64,000 nucleotides of DNA, from contig NZ_CP094468.1 of assembly GCF_023347275.1 (NCBI RefSeq), positions 2,752,188 through 2,816,187 of the forward strand, written 5' to 3'. The notes beneath the pieces are model-generated. The model saw nothing but the letters and a program-made list of their open reading frames with translations, was not told the DNA's origin and did no database searches. Origin of the DNA: Faecalibacterium sp. I3-3-89 (GTDB taxonomy: Bacteria; Bacillota; Clostridia; Oscillospirales; Ruminococcaceae). Positions 8,602 through 20,969 of this stretch are shown one piece after another. The first letter of the stretch is position 1. Each line of letters starts with the position of its first letter. The position numbers were made by a program, and so were the translations under genes.

Positions 8602-9990
8602 ATGGCATATATTACGAAGCGCGGCAACTCTTACAGCGTCCGATACACTTATGAAGATGAGCACGGCAAGAGCTGCGACAAATGGGAGAGTTTTCCCACA
8701 AAAGAGGAGGCAACAAACCGAAAAAAGCAAATCGAGCATGAACTGGCGGCTGGTACTTTCCTGATTCCGTCCTCTGTGACGGTAGCAGAGTTCCTCATGG
8801 ATTGGCTGCCCAAGCAGTGCAGCAAACACAAGTGGGCACCCAAAACCTACGAATCCAACCTTTCCACCATTCAGAACCTTATTATCCCCTATATCGGCAG
8901 CATGGAGATGCAGAAACTCAAGCCCTACCACATGGAAAACCTCTATACGACCCTGAGCAAAACGCCCTGCGGTTCGTATATCGAGGGAAAGAAGCAAGAA
9001 CTGACCGAAAAGCAGAAACAGCGGTTTCTTTCCGGCACGACTATCCATGAGGTGCACCGGCTGCTGGGAACAGCGTTCCAGTATGCCGTGGAGTGGGGAA
9101 TCCTGATTAAGAGTCCTGTTCCCGTGGACAGCCCCAAGAAGTCCACGCAGGAGCGCTCCATCTGGACGGTAGAGGAAATGCGGGCGGCTCTGGACAGCAT
9201 GGATGACCCTATCCTGCATCTGGCAGTCCACCTCACACTGGTGGGCGCACTGCGAGAGGGCGAGATCGTAGGTCTGACCCCAGAGGATATTGACTTTGAC
9301 GCTGCGGACGGCATCGGAACATTCCGTATCAACAAATCCATGCAGCGAGTGCGTAAAGAAGCCCTGAATCAGGTAGACGACGGCTGCATCATCAAGGTAT
9401 TCCCGGACAAGCTGGAACGCAGCACCACTTCTCTCATCCTGAAAAGCACCAAAACGGCGTCCTCCTGCCGTACCATCTTCATGACCTCTGCTCTGAAAGA
9501 GGAACTGAAGAAGTGGCTGAATCAGCTGGCGGCAGACGAGATGAAAGATCCGGCACGCTACCATGACAGCGGAATGCTGTTCCGTCTGCCCAACGGTCTG
9601 GCTGTGGAGCCTGTGCTGATTCGCAAAAAGTTCCTCAAATGGCAGGATGCACACCCGGAGTTCCCTCGTATTGTGTTCCACGGTCTGCGGCATTCCAGTG
9701 CGACCTATCAGCTGATGATCTCCGGCGGCGATGTGAAGGCCGTTCAAGGCACCACAGGACACGCTACGGCAGATATGCTGGTGAACACCTATGCCCATAT
9801 CCAGCAGTCCTCTCGTGTAGAACTGGGCAGGAAGTTCGAGGAAGGGTTCTATGCTAAACAGGAAAGCCCCAGCCCGCAGGCTGTACCCGCCGCAGGCGAA
9901 CCCACCATCTCCATGACGGCTCTCTTGGAATTGCTGAAGAATGCAGACCCCGAAGTAAAGGCGCAGCTCCGTCTGGCACTGCTGACCTGA
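8602..9990 (+). CDS. int: Tyrosine recombinase / integrase
   Basis: 462 residues from the ATG at 8602, with AAGGAGG upstream; a longer in-frame start overlaps the excisionase gene and is rejected. The first ~50 residues form an arm-binding domain (YITKRGNSYSVRY), then a SAM-like core-binding domain, then the catalytic domain. This has Arg in ALREGEIVGL (about residue 218), H-x-x-R in HGLRHSSAT (about 360-363), the GH of TTGHATADM, and Tyr in NTYAHIQ (about 396). It cuts and rejoins attachment sites. The gene points at the 3' end of tRNA-Lys 160 bases away, the usual target geometry. A short GC stem (ACCCCGA / TCGGGGT, 10087-10104) follows, without a strong T-run. Confidence 0.9.
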   Translation: MAYITKRGNSYSVRYTYEDEHGKSCDKWESFPTKEEATNRKKQIEHELAAGTFLIPSSVTVAEFLMDWLPKQCSKHKWAPKTYESNLSTIQNLIIPYIGSMEMQKLKPYHMENLYTTLSKTPCGSYIEGKKQELTEKQKQRFLSGTTIHEVHRLLGTAFQYAVEWGILIKSPVPVDSPKKSTQERSIWTVEEMRAALDSMDDPILHLAVHLTLVGALREGEIVGLTPEDIDFDAADGIGTFRINKSMQRVRKEALNQVDDGCIIKVFPDKLERSTTSLILKSTKTASSCRTIFMTSALKEELKKWLNQLAADEMKDPARYHDSGMLFRLPNGLAVEPVLIRKKFLKWQDAHPEFPRIVFHGLRHSSATYQLMISGGDVKAVQGTTGHATADMLVNTYAHIQQSSRVELGRKFEEGFYAKQESPSPQAVPAAGEPTISMTALLELLKNADPEVKAQLRLALLT

Positions 9991-10110
9991 TGCAAAATTT
10001 ACCACGCATTTCAAAGCAATTCCAGCCTATGCAGAGGATTCCTACGAAAAAGCCGACCGTGCAAAAATCGTGCATTGACCGTGCAGACCCCGATTTTTCG
10101 GGGTTACATA

Positions 10111-10146
10111 ACAAAAAAGAACGCCAAATCTTACGATTTGACGTTC
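10111..10146 (-). terminator. Terminator of the rRNA operon/tRNA-Lys
   Basis: On the minus strand a 12-bp stem (GAACGTCAAATC / GATTTGGCGTTC, one G-T pair) with a GTAA loop is followed by TTTTTT. It lies seven bases after the tRNA-Lys CCA end and closes the operon. Confidence 0.85.
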
Positions 10147-10152
10147 AAAATT

Positions 10153-10228
10153 TGGTGCACCTCCAGGGACTCGAACCCTGGGCCCACTGATTAAGAGTCA
10201 GTTGCTCTACCAACTGAGCTAGAGGTGC
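10153..10228 (-). tRNA. tRNA-Lys (CTT), last gene of the rRNA operon
   Basis: A 76-nt cloverleaf with acceptor GCACCTC/GAGGTGC, anticodon loop CTCTTAA (anticodon CTT), T-loop TTCGAGT and an encoded CCA. It follows 5S rRNA by about 40 bases. The integrase-bearing element ends against its 3' side, so this gene is the likely attachment target. I found no second copy of its 3' end within 1-10150, so the other attachment site should lie left of the window. Confidence 0.95.
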
Positions 10229-10266
10229 ATATTGTCAAGATGCGGTTTCTTCATCCTGACAACTAT

Positions 10267-10385
10267 GAGTCGGCGACTACCTATTTTCACAAGCCGTTTC
10301 CAGCTAACTATCTTGGGCACGAGTGAGCTTAACTGCTGTGTTCGGAATGGGAACAGGTGGAACCTCACCGTCATCGTCACCGACC
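10267..10385 (-). rRNA. rrf: 5S ribosomal RNA
   Basis: Read on the minus strand the conserved core CCCATTCCGAACACAG and the pairing ends (GGTCGGTGACG... / ...GTCGCCGACT) are present over about 118 nt. Ends are approximate. Confidence 0.93.
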
Positions 10386-10509
10386 ATATGACTAGCTAAG
10401 TATATCATTTCTGACTTACTTTGTCTAGTATTTCTAGAAGGACGTGCCTTCAAAACTGAATAATCACTGCTTACATTTTTTCGTTGACTCTAAGAGTCTC
10501 AAGCGAATT

Positions 10510-13352
<2,843 letters not shown>

Positions 13353-13608
13353 TATTCTCTCTCGAGAATGGCTTGTATCCTCTTGATTCTCTCTTGCCAA
13401 CGAAGATTATTGTTACCCTTCCTTTTGAAATTGTAATATTTCTTAAAAAGAACTTACTATAATCTTTGTTTCGCAGTTATTATTCAGTTTTCAAGGTACG
13501 TCTTTGAGTTCCCTTTTCAGGGCCCTCAAAATCGAACAATATCTAATCAACTTGTCTCTGTCACCTGTTCCAAGAACAAACCATCTTCGATGTTTCGTTC
13601 TTGCCTGA

Positions 13609-15126
<1,518 letters not shown>

Positions 15127-15323
15127 AATGATATTTATCACTTAAAAAGTGTTAAATCTCTCTTCGCTCAGCACGCAATCGCTTGCGTCCTGTGTGAATT
15201 ACTTTGTTTGGAATTGTTTAACGTGTTTTTCCAACACGAAAATAGGTTCCGTTACAAGTTTTTCGATATTGTTCAATTTTCAAGGTCCTGTAGCGCCTCA
15301 GCCAAGCGGCTGACGACTTAATC

Positions 15324-15352
15324 ATTTTACCACAGAAGTGGTTTTTTGTCAA
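15324..15352 (-). promoter_or_regulatory. rRNA promoter P2
   Basis: On the minus strand TTGACA (15347-15352), a 17-base spacer and TAAAAT (15324-15329). It is the proximal of two tandem promoters, about 200 bases before 16S rRNA. Confidence 0.85.
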
Positions 15353-15512
15353 GCTTTATTTTTTCGAAGTTTTTCGTTTCTTACCGAACTTGGAGCATAT
15401 CGAAAGTCTCTCGCATTCCTGCCGGACTTTCTCGCGTCTATTGGTTCTTTTCGCTTTACTTCTAGCTGAGACTCGGAAGTCATTCTTTTGTCTCAGCGCT
15501 TGGCGCTCAAGT

Positions 15513-15541
15513 ATAATACCACATCACCGCCCGGATGTCAA
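15513..15541 (-). promoter_or_regulatory. rRNA promoter P1
   Basis: On the minus strand TTGACA (15536-15541), a 17-base spacer and TATTAT (15513-15518), preceded by an A/T-rich stretch that could act as an UP element. It is the distal promoter of the operon, 189 bases upstream of P2. Confidence 0.85.
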
Positions 15542-15617
15542 CACTTTTTTACTTCTTTTTTCAAGTTTTTTCTTTTCTCTTCAAAAATCATCTCCCGGCA
15601 GGCCCCCAACCCCTCCG

Positions 15618-15657
15618 CTGCGGCCACGGCCGCAGTGTCTCCCCTTGCCAAGGGGAG
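15618..15657. repeat. Two small palindromes upstream of coaX
   Basis: CTGCGGCC/GGCCGCAG (15618-15635) and CTCCCCTT/AAGGGGAG (15639-15657) stand side by side in the 170 bases between rRNA promoter P1 and coaX. The second resembles the pyrimidine-rich palindromes at 48.79 and 62.47 kb, so it may belong to a short dispersed repeat family. Confidence 0.4.
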
Positions 15658-15711
15658 TCTATGGTGCTATATATTATATATACATTATATGCAAGCAGGG
15701 AGGCCCCAACC

Positions 15712-16485
15712 ATGATCCTTACCGTCAATCTCGGCAACACCCACATCACCATTGGCGGCTACGAGCACGATGACCTGATATTCTGCGGACGGCTCCACAC
15801 AGACCCCGCCGCCACCGTCGATGAATACGCACTGCGGCTGGTCAATCTGCTTTCGCTCCACAGGGCCGCACCTGAGCAGATCGAGGGCGGCATTCTGGGC
15901 AGCGTAGTGCCTGCGCTGACCGGACGGGTGCTGGCAGCATTGCAGATGCTCTGCCCGGTGCGCATCCTGACCGTCGGGCCGGGACTCAAGAGCGGCATCC
16001 GCCTCCGGCTGGACAATCCCGCCCAGTTGGGTGCAGAGCTGCTCTGCGGCGCAGTGGCTGCACTGGCGGAAGGCTCCGGCCCGCTGGTGGTCATCTCAGC
16101 CGACACGGCCATCTCCCTGATGGCCGTCAACGGGAGGCAGGAGCTTGTGGGCGGCGTCATCCTGCCCGGGCCGCAGCTCTCGCTGGCCGCACTGGTGCAG
16201 AACACCGCTCAGCTTCCCCAGATCGACCTCTCTGCCCCCGCGCCCGCCTCTGTGCTGGGCAAAAACACCGCCGCCTGTCTGCAAAATGGCTTTGTGCTGG
16301 GCACTGCCGGGATGCTGGACGGGCTGGCCAGCCGTTTCTGTGCCGAACTCGGCCCCGAAACAAAATTCTACGCCACCGGCAATCTGCCCCGGACCATCCG
16401 GGAGGCCTGCCGCACCCCCATCCTCTACCGGGAGACTCTTATCACCGACGGCTTGTACCGCATCTGGCTGCGGAACCGCCGCTGA
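15712..16485 (+). CDS. coaX: Type III pantothenate kinase
   Basis: 257 residues from the ATG at 15712, preceded by AGGGAGG. It phosphorylates pantothenate in the first step of coenzyme A synthesis. Family motifs are visible: the phosphate-binding start [12 protein letters not shown] (canonical D-x-G-N-T, here N-L-G-N-T), GSVVPALTG near residue 65, [11 protein letters not shown], the VISADTAIS metal site and [12 protein letters not shown]. The D-to-N change in the first motif is a departure from most family members. A ketopantoate reductase gene lies 15 kb away, but pathway genes are not clustered here. Confidence 0.85.
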   Translation: MILTVNLGNTHITIGGYEHDDLIFCGRLHTDPAATVDEYALRLVNLLSLHRAAPEQIEGGILGSVVPALTGRVLAALQMLCPVRILTVGPGLKSGIRLRLDNPAQLGAELLCGAVAALAEGSGPLVVISADTAISLMAVNGRQELVGGVILPGPQLSLAALVQNTAQLPQIDLSAPAPASVLGKNTAACLQNGFVLGTAGMLDGLASRFCAELGPETKFYATGNLPRTIREACRTPILYRETLITDGLYRIWLRNRR

Positions 16486-16493
16486 AGTTTTAT

Positions 16494-16522
16494 TTGCATT
16501 TTTTGCGAGGCTGTGCTATACT
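16494..16522 (+). promoter_or_regulatory. Promoter of tRNA-Arg
   Basis: TTGCAT (16494-16499), a 17-base spacer and TATACT (16517-16522), 30 bases before the tRNA 5' end. The -35 box is weak (4/6). Confidence 0.55.
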
Positions 16523-16552
16523 ATATTGTACTGGTTCACCAGTGCATATCGT

Positions 16553-16629
16553 GCGATCGTAGCTCAGCTGGATAGAGCGTTCGGCTCCGACCCGGAAGGC
16601 CAGAGGTTCGAATCCTCCCGGTCGCACCA
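16553..16629 (+). tRNA. tRNA-Arg (CCG)
   Basis: A 77-nt cloverleaf with acceptor GCGATCG/CGGTCGC, anticodon loop CTCCGAC (anticodon CCG, reads CGG), T-loop TTCGAAT and an encoded CCA. Confidence 0.95.
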
Positions 16630-16631
16630 AG

Positions 16632-16668
16632 AAAGGCCCATACACATTGTGTATGGGTCTTTCTTTAT
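16632..16668 (+). terminator. Terminator of tRNA-Arg
   Basis: A 12-bp stem (GGCCCATACACA / TGTGTATGGGTC) with a one- to two-base loop is followed by TTTCTTT. It starts three bases after the tRNA. Confidence 0.85.
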
Positions 16669-16823
16669 TGCAGATGCAATTTCCAGCCTGTCGGAGCGTC
16701 TGCCGGGAGAACTCATTTTCAGAAGTCAAGAATCATATTGCAAAAAAGTAAAACTCCTTTATAATAGAGCTTGTGCCCCGGTGTGCGCGGGCACCGCTTC
16801 GGGATAAGAAAAAGGAAAAAAAC

Positions 16824-18188
16824 ATGAGTTCATCCACAAAGTCACTGACCGAAGGCCCTCTGGCCAAACAGATCCTTCTGGTCAGCCTGCCGCTGGTCCT
16901 GTCCAACCTGCTGCAGGTCCTCTTCAACATGTCGGACGTGGCCGTGGTGGGCCGCTTCGCAGGCTCTACCGCCCTCGGTTCGGTGGGTTCCACCAGCATC
17001 TTCGTCACCCTGTTCACCGGCTTTCTCATCGGCCTGAGCAACGGCATCAACGTGCTGGTGGCCCGGTTCTACGGCGCACGCCATGCCAGCGATGTGGAAA
17101 AGACCGTCCACTCGGCCCTGCTGGTCAGTCTGGCGGCGGGCATTCTGCTCCTGCTCGTCGGCCTGCTGGGTTCACCGGCCCTGCTCCACCTGCTCAACAC
17201 CAAAGAGGACCTCTACCCCGGTGCAGTGCTCTACCTGCGGGTCTACTTCCTCGGTATGCCGGCGCTGGCCCTCTATAATTTCGGCAACGCCATCTTCAGT
17301 GCCATCGGTGAGACGAAGAAGCCCCTCTATTACCTCTGCATCGCGGGCGTGCTGAACATCCTGCTCAACCTCTTCTTCGTCATCGTCTGCCGTCTGGACG
17401 TGGCAGGCGTGGCGCTGGCCAGCGCTATCTCCCAGTGCGTCTCGGCCTTCCTCGTCCTGCGGGCGCTGACCCGCGTGAAGGACTGCTACGCCCTCGACTT
17501 CCACAAAGCCGCTCTCGACCCTGCCACTACCCAGCGCATCCTTGCGCTGGGCATCCCGGCCGGACTTCAGAACGCCATTTTTGCCATCGCCAACCTCTTC
17601 ATTCAGGCCGGTGTCAACTCCTTCGACTCCCTTATGGTCAAGGGCAACTCTGCCGCCGCCAATGCCGATAACCTGATCTACGACGCCATGGCCGCCTTCT
17701 ACATGGCCTGTGCCAGCTTCATGAGCCAGAACTACGGCGCAGGCAAGCCCGACCGGGTGAAGAAGAGCTACTTCATCAGCCTCGTCTACTCCTTCGGCGT
17801 CGGCCTCGTGCTGGGCAGTGCCCTCTTCCTCTTCGGGCGGGAGTTCCTTGCCCTCTTCACCACCGAGAGCGCCGTTATCGACGCCGGTATGAAGCGTGTG
17901 GGCGTCATGGGCTTTGCCTATTGCATCTCGGCCTTTATGGACTGCACCATCGCCGCCTCCCGCGGCCTTGGCAAGACGGTGGTCCCCACCGTCATCGTTG
18001 TCCTCGGCTCCTGCGTGTTCCGGGTCATCTGGGTCTACACCATCTTCGCCCACTTCCACACCATCCCCTCGCTCTACCTGCTCTACCCCTGCTCCTGGGC
18101 GCTGACGGCCATCGCTGAGATCTTCTACTTCGCCCACTCCTACAAGGAGAGCATGAAGATCTTCTCCCAGCCTGCCGCTGAGCTTTAA
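16824..18188 (+). CDS. MATE-family efflux transporter (first of three)
   Basis: 454 residues from the ATG at 16824 (AAAAGGAAA upstream). About twelve hydrophobic spans in two homologous halves. The N-terminal half opens with GPLAKQILLVSLPLVLSNLLQVLFNMSDVAVVGRF (first 36 residues, key P-L-V-L-S-N-L-L and V-G-R-F), typical of the NorM/DinF superfamily. It would expel drugs or metabolites using a sodium or proton gradient. It shares a bidirectional terminator with the convergent gene at 18243-19259. Two more MATE genes follow at 19.3 and 29.7 kb. Substrate unknown. Confidence 0.88.
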   Translation: MSSSTKSLTEGPLAKQILLVSLPLVLSNLLQVLFNMSDVAVVGRFAGSTALGSVGSTSIFVTLFTGFLIGLSNGINVLVARFYGARHASDVEKTVHSALLVSLAAGILLLLVGLLGSPALLHLLNTKEDLYPGAVLYLRVYFLGMPALALYNFGNAIFSAIGETKKPLYYLCIAGVLNILLNLFFVIVCRLDVAGVALASAISQCVSAFLVLRALTRVKDCYALDFHKAALDPATTQRILALGIPAGLQNAIFAIANLFIQAGVNSFDSLMVKGNSAAANADNLIYDAMAAFYMACASFMSQNYGAGKPDRVKKSYFISLVYSFGVGLVLGSALFLFGREFLALFTTESAVIDAGMKRVGVMGFAYCISAFMDCTIAASRGLGKTVVPTVIVVLGSCVFRVIWVYTIFAHFHTIPSLYLLYPCSWALTAIAEIFYFAHSYKESMKIFSQPAAEL

Positions 18189-18196
18189 CAGACAGC

Positions 18197-18230
18197 AAAA
18201 ATGCCATCGCCCCGCGGCGATGGCATTTTT
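18197..18230. terminator. Bidirectional terminator
   Basis: A 15-bp stem (AAAAATGCCATCGCC / GGCGATGGCATTTTT) with a CCGC loop works on both strands. It ends the MATE gene on the left and the membrane protein gene on the right. Confidence 0.9.
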
Positions 18231-18242
18231 CATTTCCTGATC

Positions 18243-19259
18243 TTACTGATAATCGTGGTTGAGGAACATGGCCTTGATCTGGACGATCTCGTCGTACTCC
18301 TCCTGCTCCACCTGAACGTCGGCGTTGACCTCCTTGAGGCGGTTCTTTACCGCTGCAAGGGCCTCGGGCAGGGTCACGGCCCGGCCCTCCTGAATGGCGT
18401 CGGTCATCTGCTTGAGCACCACAGGGTGGGCGTAGATGTCCGGCACCGGGAAGCTGCCGCCGGGGTAAGCCCGGATGTACTCGGCCATGGCTGCTTCGGC
18501 CTTGTCGGCCCGGGCCATGATGGACTTGTGGTTGTTGTGGGCCGTGGGCATCATGTTGTAGCTGGAAAAGAGGAAGATGGCCGCAAAGCCGAACAGGGCA
18601 AAGTAGATGCCGTAGTTCCCGGTGTGGTTGAGGATGCTCTGGATGCCATAGGCCGCAGACACCACACCGAGAAGGCTGATGATGAGGGCTACATACTTAT
18701 ACACCGGCTTGCTCTGCAGCTGAGCACGCTTGCGGCGCTCGGCGGCGCTCAGTTCCTTGGCCAGTTCCGGCTTCTTGGCGAGGTAGTCCGCCGCACGCCT
18801 GAGCTGGCCCACGCTCTGCTCGGCCTCTTTCGAGAGCTGGGGCAGTCTGCGGGCAGCTTTCTCCGCCTTCTGACGGGCAAGCTCGGCCTCACCGGCAGTG
18901 CTCAGACGGGGGATGTTCGGCTGTTCCTTCGCCAGAACTTCCAGCAGGGCGTCCACGTCCCGCTCATCCTTGAAGTTGCACTGCTTCTGCTTGCCGCCGT
19001 CGTACTCCACCACGAGGTAAGCCATCGAGGCGAACATCCCCTTACCGGAGAAACCGCCCTCACTCATGGCGACCCGCTTGAACACCCGGCTGATGCTGCC
19101 GTAGGGCAGATAATACCGACGGTCGATGTAGAAGCTGTTGAGATAGAGGGCTTTTTTGCCCACGCCGCAGGGGCCGATCTTTTTGCAGGCTTTCTTATCG
19201 GCTTCCAGCGTTGCCTTGTCCAGATGGGCAAGGCCCAGTTGTGCAGGATGAAACAGCAT
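18243..19259 (-). CDS. Uncharacterised membrane protein with coiled-coil region
   Basis: 338 residues; ATG at 19259 with AAGGGGA upstream. I do not recognise the family. Residues 1-110 form a compact domain (GPCGVGKKALYLNSFYIDRRYYLPYGSI, key start G-P-C-G-V-G-K-K at about 29), then a charged helical stretch (LARQKAEKAARRLPQLSKEAEQ, residues about 130-180). Two adjacent membrane spans follow at about 195-250 (VALIISLLGVVSAAYGI and YFALFGFAAIFLFSSY). The C-terminal 90 residues are helical and probably cytoplasmic. GVGKK is not a Walker A in a P-loop context. Convergent with the upstream MATE gene. Confidence 0.7.
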   Translation of the reverse strand: MLFHPAQLGLAHLDKATLEADKKACKKIGPCGVGKKALYLNSFYIDRRYYLPYGSISRVFKRVAMSEGGFSGKGMFASMAYLVVEYDGGKQKQCNFKDERDVDALLEVLAKEQPNIPRLSTAGEAELARQKAEKAARRLPQLSKEAEQSVGQLRRAADYLAKKPELAKELSAAERRKRAQLQSKPVYKYVALIISLLGVVSAAYGIQSILNHTGNYGIYFALFGFAAIFLFSSYNMMPTAHNNHKSIMARADKAEAAMAEYIRAYPGGSFPVPDIYAHPVVLKQMTDAIQEGRAVTLPEALAAVKNRLKEVNADVQVEQEEYDEIVQIKAMFLNHDYQ

Positions 19260-19324
19260 AGGAGATCCCCTTCTTTCTTTTCCCTCATTCTGCCACTCTG
19301 AGCAGAAAAAAGCAAGAGGCAGTT

Positions 19325-20683
19325 TCAGATGACCGTTTTTTCAAGCCATCTTCCCCGGACAAAGCGCACCGCAAAGCAGAGGGAGCGGAACACCCAGTCG
19401 AGATACATTCCCATCCAGATGCTGAGCAGCCCACCGCCCATCCGCAGCACCCACAGGTAGCAGAAGCCCACCCGGAAGACCCACATGGACACGATGCTCA
19501 CAGCCATGGTGAAGCTGGCGTCGCCGGCGGAGCGGAGGATGTTGGGCAGGGTGAAGCTGGAGGGCCAGAAGAAGAGGGAGACGATGTTGAACCACATCAT
19601 GACCTCAAGGGCCATGGCCGAAGCTTCCGGCGAAAGGTTGAACCACGACAGCGCCCAGCGGTCGGCAAAGAAGAAGCCCGACAGGTTCATGACCCACGCG
19701 CCGCAGTAGGCCACCAGAAGCAGGCGGCGGGCATACCAGACCGCCTGCTCCTTCTCGCTCGCGCCGAGGCACTGGCCCACCACCGTGAGCACCGCCATGC
19801 TGACGGCGTTGGCCGGGATATTCAGGAAGGTGCTGGTGGTGTTGGCCACGGCGTTGGCGGCGATAGCGGCGGTGCCGAGGGTACTGGTGAGGCTGGCCAC
19901 CGACAGCTTGCCGATCTGGAACATCCCATTCTCGATGCCCGCCGGGATGCCCACCCGCAGGATGCGCCGGATCAGCCCGCCGTCCGGCCGGAGGGCCGAC
20001 AGACCGGTGATGCGGAGCATACAATCCGGCTTCTGCAGCAGGAAGAGGACGGCGCAGCAGGCCACCGCACGGGAGATGAGGCTGGCCAGCGCCGCGCCCA
20101 TGACCCCCATCCCAAAGCCGAAGATGAGGATGGCGTTGCCGCCGATGTTGACCACATTCATCACGAGGCTGGACATCATGCTGATCTTGCTGTTGCCCTG
20201 CGCCCGGAAGAGGGCCGCGCCCGCATTGTACAGACCGATGAAGGGGTAGCTCAGGGCCGACAGCAGGAAATACGTCTCGGCGTACCGCATAACGTCGGCG
20301 TCGATGGCGCCGAAGATGCCCCGCAGGATGGCGTGGCGGCCCACCACGACCACCGCCGCCACCAGAACACTGAAGCTGGACATGATGAACAGGATCTGTG
20401 CGGCCGCGGCCCGGGCGTTCTTCTCCTCCCGGTGGCCGATGTACTGGCTGGCGACCACCGCACCGCCGGTGGCCAGCGCCGTCATGATCTGGATCATCAG
20501 GGTGTTGAAGGTGTCCACAAGGCTCACGCCCGACACCGCCGCCTCGCCTACCGACGACACCATGAGGGTATCGGCCAGACCGATGGTGACGCTCAGGGCC
20601 TGCTCCGCGATGAGCGGCAGCAGCAGCGCCGTCAGCTGCTGGCGGGTAAACAAAGGCTTCGACTCGAATTTTGTGCTGGTCAT
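19325..20683 (-). CDS. MATE-family efflux transporter (second)
   Basis: 452 residues, ATG with GGAGG five bases upstream. Twelve predicted hydrophobic spans. The N-terminal LLLPLIAEQALSVTIGLADTLMVSSVGEAAVSGVSLVD (key P-L-I-A-E-Q and D-T-L-M-V) is typical of the DinF/NorM group. It is transcribed in the same direction as the membrane protein at 18243-19259, 65 bases away, but the two need not be an operon. The substrate is unknown. Only distant similarity is visible to the MATE proteins at 16.8 and 29.7 kb, so these are not recent duplicates. Confidence 0.87.
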   Translation of the reverse strand: MTSTKFESKPLFTRQQLTALLLPLIAEQALSVTIGLADTLMVSSVGEAAVSGVSLVDTFNTLMIQIMTALATGGAVVASQYIGHREEKNARAAAAQILFIMSSFSVLVAAVVVVGRHAILRGIFGAIDADVMRYAETYFLLSALSYPFIGLYNAGAALFRAQGNSKISMMSSLVMNVVNIGGNAILIFGFGMGVMGAALASLISRAVACCAVLFLLQKPDCMLRITGLSALRPDGGLIRRILRVGIPAGIENGMFQIGKLSVASLTSTLGTAAIAANAVANTTSTFLNIPANAVSMAVLTVVGQCLGASEKEQAVWYARRLLLVAYCGAWVMNLSGFFFADRWALSWFNLSPEASAMALEVMMWFNIVSLFFWPSSFTLPNILRSAGDASFTMAVSIVSMWVFRVGFCYLWVLRMGGGLLSIWMGMYLDWVFRSLCFAVRFVRGRWLEKTVI

Positions 20684-20969
20684 TCGTTCCTCCGCGCTGC
20701 CCCCCGAGGGGGCTTTTCTTAAAAGTAGACAGACATATTCCTATGATACAGCGTCCTCTCCGAAAAGGCAAGGAGATGTATACAAGAATCTCTCAAAATT
20801 TTAAGATTTCCGCTCTTCTGCACCACTTTACCCCCCTTCTATCTTGTGTTACAATGAAAGCTGCCAGAGTGCCGCCCTTTTCTGCGCCGTGCAGGGGCGC
20901 AGAAAAATCGGGCCGACGCTCCGGCATGACGGATAAGAAGGACAAGACCCATAAAGGGGGAAGGAATCC

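Noticed and set aside
1..10150. A second attachment site (direct repeat of the tRNA-Lys 3' end)
   Set aside because: Scanning by eye for the TGGTGCACCTCCAGG end found none; the only similar 9-mer, near 9050, lies inside the integrase gene in the other orientation and is too short.
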